Assembly: GCA_011052285.1 (NCBI GenBank)
Contig: DRJH01000355.1
Location: forward strand, 1-10,969
Length of the DNA stretch: 10,969 bases
Origin: Gammaproteobacteria bacterium
Lineage (GTDB): Bacteria; Pseudomonadota; Gammaproteobacteria; Arenicellales; DRJH01
Direction of reading: 5' to 3'
The notes beneath the pieces were generated by a model, which saw only the letters and a program-made list of their open reading frames with translations, had not been told where the DNA came from and made no database searches. A program made the position numbers and the translations under genes. Below are positions 5,335-10,969 of the stretch, one piece after another; positions within the stretch are counted from its first letter, which is position 1, and each line of letters starts with the position of its first letter.

Positions 5335-6636
5335 ATGGACAGTTCACTGATTTTATTCCTGACCCTGGCCTTGTTCGGGCTACTGGCCAGTGGCACCTGG
5401 GTCGCAGTGACCCTGTTTATCACTGCGATTCTCGGTATGTGGCTCAATAACAACAGTGATATTGGTATGATTTTGGCCACCACCACCTGGGGGGCGAGCT
5501 CAAGCTGGACCCTGGTGGCACTACCAATGTTTATCTGGATGGGTGAAATTCTGTTTCGCACCCGCTTGTCTGAGGACCTGTTCAAAGGCCTGGCCCCCTG
5601 GCTAAACCAACTTCCGGGACGATTGCTGCATGTCAATATCCTCGGTTGTGGAATCTTTGCCGCAGTTTCCGGGTCTTCTGCCGCCACAGTCGCCACCATT
5701 GGCAGAATGACTGCCCCCGAATTACAACGACGCGGTTATGACGAGCGCATGGTGTTAGGGACCCTGGCCGGTTCCGGCACCTTGGGCCTACTGATCCCGC
5801 CTTCGATCATCTTGATTGTCTATGGTGTTTCGGCCGAGGTTTCGATCTCGAGGCTGTTTATTGCCGGCACCATGCCAGGCTTGCTGTTGATCCTGTTGTT
5901 CATGGGTTATACCATCGCCTGGGCATTGCTCCATCCTGACAGAATGCCGGCAGCTGAATCTGTCGTTCCGGTATTGGAACGCTTGCGTTTATCACTGCGC
6001 CTGTTTCCGGTACTGGGGCTGATTCTGTTTGTATTGGGTTCAATTTACGGTGGCTTGGCCACGGCCACCGAGGCTGCTGTGTTCGGGGTTTTTGGTGCGC
6101 TGGTACTGTCTCTCCTCTCCGGCACCTTGACCCGCAAAACCTTTCTGGATAGCCTCATGGGGGCAACCCGCACTTCCTGCATGATTGCCTTCATTCTCGC
6201 CGGTGCGGCCTTTCTAACGGTAGCCATGGGCTTTACCGGCATACCCAGCGCACTGGCCCAATACATCCATTCGCTGGGATTGTCCCCTCTGGGTCTGATC
6301 GCGGCCCTAACGGTGTTCTTCGTCATCATGGGCTGTTTCCTCGATGGCATTTCAGTCGTGGTGTTAACCACTTCAGTCGTTCTGCCGATGGTCCAGCAGG
6401 CCGGTATTGACCCGCTATGGTTCGGTATCTATCTGGTGCTGGTGGTTGAGATGTCACAGATCACGCCACCCGTTGGTTTCAATTTATTTGTCTTGCAAGG
6501 ATTGACCGGCAAAAATATTCTGCAGATTGCCCACTATGCCTTCCCCTTCTTCCTGCTATTACTGGTGGCGGTGGTATTCGTAACCGCTTTCCCACAAATT
6601 GCGACCTGGCTACCGCAGCTGATGACCCAACATTGA
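5335..6636 (+). CDS. dctM: TRAP transporter large permease subunit (DctM)
   Basis: This large inner-membrane subunit forms the translocation pathway and couples uptake to a sodium or proton gradient. At 433 residues it is the usual family length, with about a dozen hydrophobic segments. Family signatures are clear: FAAVSGSSAATVATIG (about 108-123), APELQRRGYD (127-136) and GTLGLLIPPSI (148-158), with a second related half later (FLDGISVVVLTTSVVLPM and QITPPVGFNLFVLQG). GGTGGAG at 5322-5328 precedes ATG 5335 by six bases, inside the end of dctQ. Only one base separates its stop from the oplA ATG, so translational coupling is likely. Confidence 0.97.
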   Translation: MDSSLILFLTLALFGLLASGTWVAVTLFITAILGMWLNNNSDIGMILATTTWGASSSWTLVALPMFIWMGEILFRTRLSEDLFKGLAPWLNQLPGRLLHVNILGCGIFAAVSGSSAATVATIGRMTAPELQRRGYDERMVLGTLAGSGTLGLLIPPSIILIVYGVSAEVSISRLFIAGTMPGLLLILLFMGYTIAWALLHPDRMPAAESVVPVLERLRLSLRLFPVLGLILFVLGSIYGGLATATEAAVFGVFGALVLSLLSGTLTRKTFLDSLMGATRTSCMIAFILAGAAFLTVAMGFTGIPSALAQYIHSLGLSPLGLIAALTVFFVIMGCFLDGISVVVLTTSVVLPMVQQAGIDPLWFGIYLVLVVEMSQITPPVGFNLFVLQGLTGKNILQIAHYAFPFFLLLLVAVVFVTAFPQIATWLPQLMTQH

Positions 6637-6637
6637 T

Positions 6638-9600
6638 ATGCGCCAATCAACCCCCAACATTCCCCCCGATAACCCAGCCTGTACTACGGACGTGGATCGT
6701 TGGCAGTTCTGGATCGATCGCGGTGGCACATTTACTGATGTAGTTGCCCGCAGACCGGATGGTCGCATCGTCAGTCACAAACTATTATCAGAAAATCCTG
6801 AACAGTACCGCGATGCTGCGATCCAGGGCATCCGGGATTTGATGGGGATTCCTGCCAAGCTGCCACTGCCCTCAAAACAAATTGCCGTAGTCAAAATGGG
6901 CACTACGGTAGCCACCAATGCCCTACTCGAACGCCAGGGTGAACCTACCCTGCTGGTTATTACCGAGGGCTTCGCTGACGCTCTACGGATTGGTTATCAG
7001 AGCCGACCCCGACTGTTTGATCTCAATATTCAGTTACCTGAGATGATCTACAGTCGGGTTCTTGAAGTCACCGAACGAATCGGTGCCCATGGTGATGTGC
7101 TGCAACCACTGAATGAACAACGCTGCCGGCAGGGTCTACAACGGGCCTATGATGAAGGTCTGCGAGCTGTGGCCATTGTGTTCATGCATGCCTATCGATA
7201 TCCTCAGCACGAGCAACAGGTTGCTGCACTGGCTCGTGATATCGGCTTTACCCAGGTCTCTGCCAGTGCCAGGATCAGCCCATTGATGAAGCTGGTCAGC
7301 CGGGGTGATACCACTGTAGTCGATGCCTATCTGTCACCCATTCTGCGCCGCTATGTCGAGCAGGTGGAAGAGGATCTTAAAACCTCATCCGCTGTCGCCT
7401 GTCAGTTGTTATTCATGCAATCCAACGGCGGTCTCACCGAAGCCCATCATTTTCAGGGAAAAGATGCCATTTTATCAGGACCTGCCGGTGGTGTAGTCGG
7501 CATGGTCGGTACCGCACGGGCCGCAGGCTTTGAGCAACTGATTGGTTTTGACATGGGCGGCACCTCAACCGATGTTTGCCATTACGCCGGTCAATACGAA
7601 CGCGCTTTTGAAACTGAGGTCGCAGGGGTTCGCCTGCGCGCACCGATGATGCAGATCCATACCGTCGCCGCCGGTGGAGGATCCATCCTGTACTTTGATG
7701 GGGCACGATTTCGGGTCGGTCCGGACTCCGCAGGCGCCAGACCAGGGCCAGCGTGCTACCGTAATGGTGGTCCACTAACGGTCACCGACTGCAATGTCAT
7801 GCTGGGCAAATTGCAACCTGAGTTATTCCCCTCGGTTTTTGGCACAGATGGTAAACAACCCCTGGATGCGGCTATTGTAGAAAAAGAATTTGTCGCCCTC
7901 GCCTCCCGGATCAACTCTGCCACCGGTGTACAACGCAGCGCAGTCCAGGTCGCTGCCGGTTTTCTCGCCATTGCGGTGGAAAACATGGCCAATGCGATCA
8001 AAAAAGTCTCCGTCCAGCGTGGCTATGATGTTACCCGTTACACCCTGTGCTGCTTCGGTGGTGCCGGTGGCCAACATGCCTGTCTGGTAGCCGATACCCT
8101 GGGTATGAAAAGAATTTATTTGCATCCCCTGGCTGGCGTACTCTCGGCTTTTGGCATGGGACTGGCCGATCTGCGCTGGGTGCAGGAACAATCCATGGAG
8201 GTTTTGCTGGATGACGCCGCATTAGCACAACTGGGCACCGCGCTGGCCACCCTGCAGACCAGGGGTGAAACCCTTATGCAAGGGCAAGGAGTGGCTGCTG
8301 CCAATCTACACAGCCATCGGCGTTTGCATGTGCGCTATAGTGGCTCGGACACCGCATTGACCTTGCGATTTGACAAACTGCCAACCATGACTCATGAATT
8401 TGAACAGCTGCATCGACAACGTTTTGGCTTTATTACCGCAGACAAAGCCTTGATCGTCGAAGCCGTACAGGTGGAAGTCGTGGGTACGGGACAAAAACCG
8501 GATCTGCAAGCCCTTGCCGTGGCCCACCAACCACATGACCCTGCTCTGCCACTAGCTCATCATCCGGTTTACCTCCAGGACGACTACCAGAACGTGCCCT
8601 TCTATGCACGTGAACAACTGCCCATAGAGAAACCACTGCTGGGCCCGGCTATCATCGTTGAACAAACCGGTACCATTGTCGTTGAAGCAGGATGGCAGGC
8701 ACAAATGACACCCGCACAGGACATCATTCTGGAACGCTACCTGCCTTTACCCCAAAAACTCGCAATCGGCACCACCTGTGATCCGGTGATGCTCGAGATC
8801 TTCAATAATCTGTTTATGTCCATCGCGGAACAAATGGGTAGCGTATTGGAAAATACTGCTTGCTCGGTCAATATCAAAGAACGGCTGGATTTTTCCTGTG
8901 CGATTTTTGACCAACAGGGTGATTTGATCGCCAATGCCCCGCACTTGCCGGTGCACCTGGGTTCGATGAGCCAAAGTATCAAGACCGTAATTCGGGAAAA
9001 TACCGGTCGTATGCACAAGGGTGATGCCTGGCTGCTCAACGCTCCATATAACGGTGGCACCCACTTGCCGGATATTACCGTGATCAAACCGGTGCTGGAT
9101 GACGACGATAACCGTGTGCTGTTCTATATCGCTTCACGTGCCCACCATGCAGACATCGGTGGCATTACACCCGGCTCCATGCCTTCCAACTCAAATTCAG
9201 TCGAACAGGAAGGCATTCTGATTGACAACTTCAAACTGGTCTCTGCCGGACAATTTCAGGAACAGGCTCTACGAGCCCTGCTGTTATCGGGCCCCTACCC
9301 AGCACGCAGCCCGGATACCAATATCGCCGACTTAAGGGCACAAATCGCCGCCTGCGAGAAAGGCCTGCAGGAACTGCGCTCCATGGTCAGTTATTTTGGA
9401 CTTGATGTTGTTTGGGCCTATATGCAGCATGTACAGGACAACGCTGAAGAATCCGTACGCCGCGTGCTTGGTGCATTAAAGAATGGGCAATTTTGTTATA
9501 AAATGGATGATGGCAGCCTGATTCAAGTCGCTATCCGACTTGCTGCCGATAAACGCAGTGCACAAATTGATTTTACCGGTACCAGTACACAGCATGCGGG

Positions 9601-10333
9601 CAATTTCAACGCCCCATCGGCAATTTGTACCGCTGCGGTGCTGTACGTCTTTCGCTGCCTCGTCGACGACGATATCCCGCTCAATGAAGGCTGCTTAAAA
9701 CCATTACACATCATCAACCCCGCAGATTCTATGCTCAACCCAAGCTATCCGGCAGCCGTCGTCGCTGGCAATGTCGAAACATCCCAGGCTATTGTGGATA
9801 CCCTGTTCGGTGCACTGGGTGTGGCCGCGGCGTCACAGGGGACCATGAACAATTTTACCTGGGGTGATGAAACGTTCCAGTATTACGAGACCATCTGTGG
9901 TGGTAGTGGCGCCACTGCCACAGGGGATGGCACAGATGCCATCCACAGTCATATGACCAATACTCGTCTGACCGATCCGGAGGTTCTGGAATGGCGTTAT
10001 CCGGTGCTCCTGGAGGCATTTCAAATTCGACCTGGTTCAGGCGGCGGGGGCAAATACCACGGTGGTGATGGCGTAATCCGGCGACTACGCTTTCTGCAGG
10101 CCATGTCAGTCAATATCCTTTCCGGACACCGACGCATTCCACCCTACGGCATGGCTGGAGGGGAACCTGGAAAAACAGGTTGTAATACGGTTCTGCACCC
10201 GGATGGGTCACAAACCCACTTGTCCGGCACGGATCACATTCAGGTACACGCCGGTGATATCTTCGTCATTGCAACACCAGGGGGTGGTGGCTACGGCATA
10301 GCGGACCCCATCGTTCAGGGAGCCATTGAATGA
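6638..10333 (+). CDS. oplA: 5-oxoprolinase (ATP-hydrolysing), fused HyuA-HyuB type
   Basis: The predicted reaction opens 5-oxo-L-proline (pyroglutamate) to L-glutamate with ATP, in the cytoplasm. The 1231-residue protein carries both halves of the hydantoinase/oxoprolinase family in one chain. The N-terminal part has FWIDRGGTFTDV (phosphate-binding DRGGTFTD, 27-34) and KMGTTVATNALLER (86-99). The HyuA domain has SNGG (262-265), SGPAGG (280-285), a second phosphate motif DMGGTSTD (305-312) and GGAGGQHAC (474-482). The HyuB half runs from about residue 713 (CDPVMLEIFNNLF) with HLPVHLGSM (769-777) and a glycine-rich end. Length and the opening wording match the eukaryotic-type OPLAH and its bacterial homologues rather than separate HyuA/HyuB or the PxpABC system. 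N-methylhydantoinase or acetone-carboxylase-like activity is a less likely alternative. The start follows the dctM stop by one base; its stop overlaps the next ATG. Confidence 0.93.
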   Translation: MRQSTPNIPPDNPACTTDVDRWQFWIDRGGTFTDVVARRPDGRIVSHKLLSENPEQYRDAAIQGIRDLMGIPAKLPLPSKQIAVVKMGTTVATNALLERQGEPTLLVITEGFADALRIGYQSRPRLFDLNIQLPEMIYSRVLEVTERIGAHGDVLQPLNEQRCRQGLQRAYDEGLRAVAIVFMHAYRYPQHEQQVAALARDIGFTQVSASARISPLMKLVSRGDTTVVDAYLSPILRRYVEQVEEDLKTSSAVACQLLFMQSNGGLTEAHHFQGKDAILSGPAGGVVGMVGTARAAGFEQLIGFDMGGTSTDVCHYAGQYERAFETEVAGVRLRAPMMQIHTVAAGGGSILYFDGARFRVGPDSAGARPGPACYRNGGPLTVTDCNVMLGKLQPELFPSVFGTDGKQPLDAAIVEKEFVALASRINSATGVQRSAVQVAAGFLAIAVENMANAIKKVSVQRGYDVTRYTLCCFGGAGGQHACLVADTLGMKRIYLHPLAGVLSAFGMGLADLRWVQEQSMEVLLDDAALAQLGTALATLQTRGETLMQGQGVAAANLHSHRRLHVRYSGSDTALTLRFDKLPTMTHEFEQLHRQRFGFITADKALIVEAVQVEVVGTGQKPDLQALAVAHQPHDPALPLAHHPVYLQDDYQNVPFYAREQLPIEKPLLGPAIIVEQTGTIVVEAGWQAQMTPAQDIILERYLPLPQKLAIGTTCDPVMLEIFNNLFMSIAEQMGSVLENTACSVNIKERLDFSCAIFDQQGDLIANAPHLPVHLGSMSQSIKTVIRENTGRMHKGDAWLLNAPYNGGTHLPDITVIKPVLDDDDNRVLFYIASRAHHADIGGITPGSMPSNSNSVEQEGILIDNFKLVSAGQFQEQALRALLLSGPYPARSPDTNIADLRAQIAACEKGLQELRSMVSYFGLDVVWAYMQHVQDNAEESVRRVLGALKNGQFCYKMDDGSLIQVAIRLAADKRSAQIDFTGTSTQHAGNFNAPSAICTAAVLYVFRCLVDDDIPLNEGCLKPLHIINPADSMLNPSYPAAVVAGNVETSQAIVDTLFGALGVAAASQGTMNNFTWGDETFQYYETICGGSGATATGDGTDAIHSHMTNTRLTDPEVLEWRYPVLLEAFQIRPGSGGGGKYHGGDGVIRRLRFLQAMSVNILSGHRRIPPYGMAGGEPGKTGCNTVLHPDGSQTHLSGTDHIQVHAGDIFVIATPGGGGYGIADPIVQGAIE

Positions 10334-10875
10334 ATAAAGTGGGAACGAATAACGTGGGAATAAATAATCCGGGCAAAACACCCATTGTCTCCTCGTCACA
10401 TCTAATCTCGGAAAAAAGCACTGAACTCAGTGAGCTGGAATACGGACTGATTATTGCCAACAATGCCTTTCAGCGCTGGATTGAACGCTGTATGACTGCC
10501 AGTGGTATGCCAGATCTCAATTCCACCGATATTTTGATCCTGCACAATATTCATCATCGCAACCGACCAAAAAAAGTGGCCGATATCTGCTTTAACCTGA
10601 ATATTGAAGATACCCATACCGTCACCTACTCACTGCGCAAGCTGCGCCGCCTGCAACTGGTTAATAATCTTAAACAGGGCAAAGAAAACAGTTTTGCCAC
10701 CAGTGACCGTGGCGGTGCGCTATGCGAACAATATCGCGCAATACGGGAAGATTGCCTGGTTGACTCACTGGGAACTCTGGGCGTAAGCAACCCACAAATC
10801 GGTGAACTGGCACGGGTACTGCGGGCACTGTCCGGGCTTTACGATCAGGCGGCCCGTTCCGCCGCCTCCATGTAG
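10330..10875 (+). CDS. MarR-like winged-helix transcriptional regulator
   Basis: This 181-residue protein has a predicted winged helix at about residues 60-130. The recognition region is within KKVADICFNLNIEDTHTVTYSLRKL (81-105) and the wing within KQGKENSFATSD (115-126). It resembles the small group of predicted MarR-type proteins described as winged-helix DNA-binding proteins (COG5631, from memory), which I recall with a similar ELSELEYGLI...NAFQRW lead-in. The ATG overlaps the oplA stop (ATGA), with AGGGAG at 10317-10322 seven bases upstream. As last gene of the operon it is a good candidate for controlling it, possibly in response to pyroglutamate or glutamate; this is inferred. The first ~20 residues (GTNNVGINNPG) come from a 15-bp tandem repeat and look like a non-conserved extension. 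Confidence 0.85.
   Translation: MNKVGTNNVGINNPGKTPIVSSSHLISEKSTELSELEYGLIIANNAFQRWIERCMTASGMPDLNSTDILILHNIHHRNRPKKVADICFNLNIEDTHTVTYSLRKLRRLQLVNNLKQGKENSFATSDRGGALCEQYRAIREDCLVDSLGTLGVSNPQIGELARVLRALSGLYDQAARSAASM
10339..10368 (+). repeat. 15-bp imperfect tandem repeat in the regulator's first codons
   Basis: GTGGGAACGAATAAC (10339-10353) is followed directly by GTGGGAATAAATAAT (10354-10368), 13 of 15 identical. It stays in frame and encodes VGTNN then VGINN. It looks like a recent local duplication at a tolerant N terminus. Confidence 0.75.
10847..10867 (+). terminator. GC-rich stem-loop at the operon end (possible terminator without T-tail)
   Basis: AGGCGGC (10847-10853) pairs with GCCGCCT (10861-10867) across a seven-base loop, ending six bases before the regulator's stop codon. 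No T-run follows, so intrinsic termination would be weak; it may aid termination or protect the 3' end. Confidence 0.3.
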
Positions 10876-10907
10876 TCGGCCCAGTCAACGCGCTGCCCTT
10901 TCTGCCC

Positions 10908-10913
10908 TATAAT
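10908..10913 (+). promoter_or_regulatory. Perfect -10 box upstream of the next gene
   Basis: TATAAT lies 46 bases before a possible ATG at 10948 and 32 bases after the regulator's stop. No good -35 is visible at 16-18 bases upstream (TCAACG at 10885-10890 is poor). Transcription would start near 10920. Confidence 0.4.
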
Positions 10914-10947
10914 GCAGCGCCATGACTATTGAACTCGACATCCATCC

Positions 10948-10969
10948 ATGCCCGTAGAGAAGAATACCC
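10948..10969 (+). CDS. Possible start of the next gene, cut by the window edge
   Basis: ATG 10948 opens a frame (MPVEKNT...) that is still open at the right edge. It sits about 28 bases from the predicted transcription start but has no clear Shine-Dalgarno. The other ATG, at 10922, stops after 11 codons (TAG 10955). Too little is present to name a product. Confidence 0.3.

Noticed and set aside
6045..6371. Minus-strand frames antisense to dctM and oplA (for example 6045-6371, 7434-7775, 8737-9087)
   Set aside because: They are shadows of strongly coding plus-strand genes and have no family-like sequence.

Overview
The window looks like a gammaproteobacterial chromosome. Mpl and RNase D closely resemble the enterobacterial proteins, the G+C content is intermediate, and the operons are compact with overlapping or nearly abutting genes. 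A marine or Oceanospirillales-like host is plausible, but the sequence alone does not prove it. There is no phage, CRISPR array, rRNA or tRNA gene.

Layout. (1) Positions 1-1680, minus strand: a five-helix membrane protein of unknown function (Yip1-like) followed 11 bases later by mpl, the murein-tripeptide recycling ligase, whose last part runs off the left edge. (2) Positions 1681-2083: a divergent intergenic region with candidate promoters for both directions and a 140-bp miniature inverted-repeat element (copy A). (3) Positions 2084-3202, plus strand: rnd (RNase D). (4) Positions 3203-3496: a weak terminator, a good sigma-70-type promoter, and a second copy (B, 141 bp) of the same element just upstream of a strong Shine-Dalgarno. 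(5) Positions 3497-10875, plus strand: an apparent five-gene operon, dctP-dctQ-dctM-oplA-regulator. It encodes a TRAP transporter, a fused HyuA-HyuB type 5-oxoprolinase and a MarR-like winged-helix regulator. (6) At the right edge, a TATAAT box and the first codons of a possible next gene.

How the genes work together. The transporter next to a full-length 5-oxoprolinase suggests import of pyroglutamate (5-oxoproline) and its ATP-dependent conversion to glutamate, with the last gene probably controlling the operon. DctP resembles the Bordetella DctP6/DctP7 type, for which pyroglutamate is the known ligand. The substrate assignment is inference from family and context.

The most notable non-coding finding is the pair of ~140-bp elements at 1889-2028 and 3327-3467. 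They are about 87% identical, have terminal inverted repeats of the form GTAACnATTCAGCGT, and each is flanked by a perfect 8-bp direct repeat (CGAGAATG and AATTCTAT). These are target-site duplications, so the copies are independent insertions of a non-autonomous mobile element (MITE). Each sits between a predicted promoter and the start codon of the following gene, so each probably adds a long structured segment to an mRNA leader. The 8-bp duplications and GTAA ends match the IS66 family, the likely source of the transposase.
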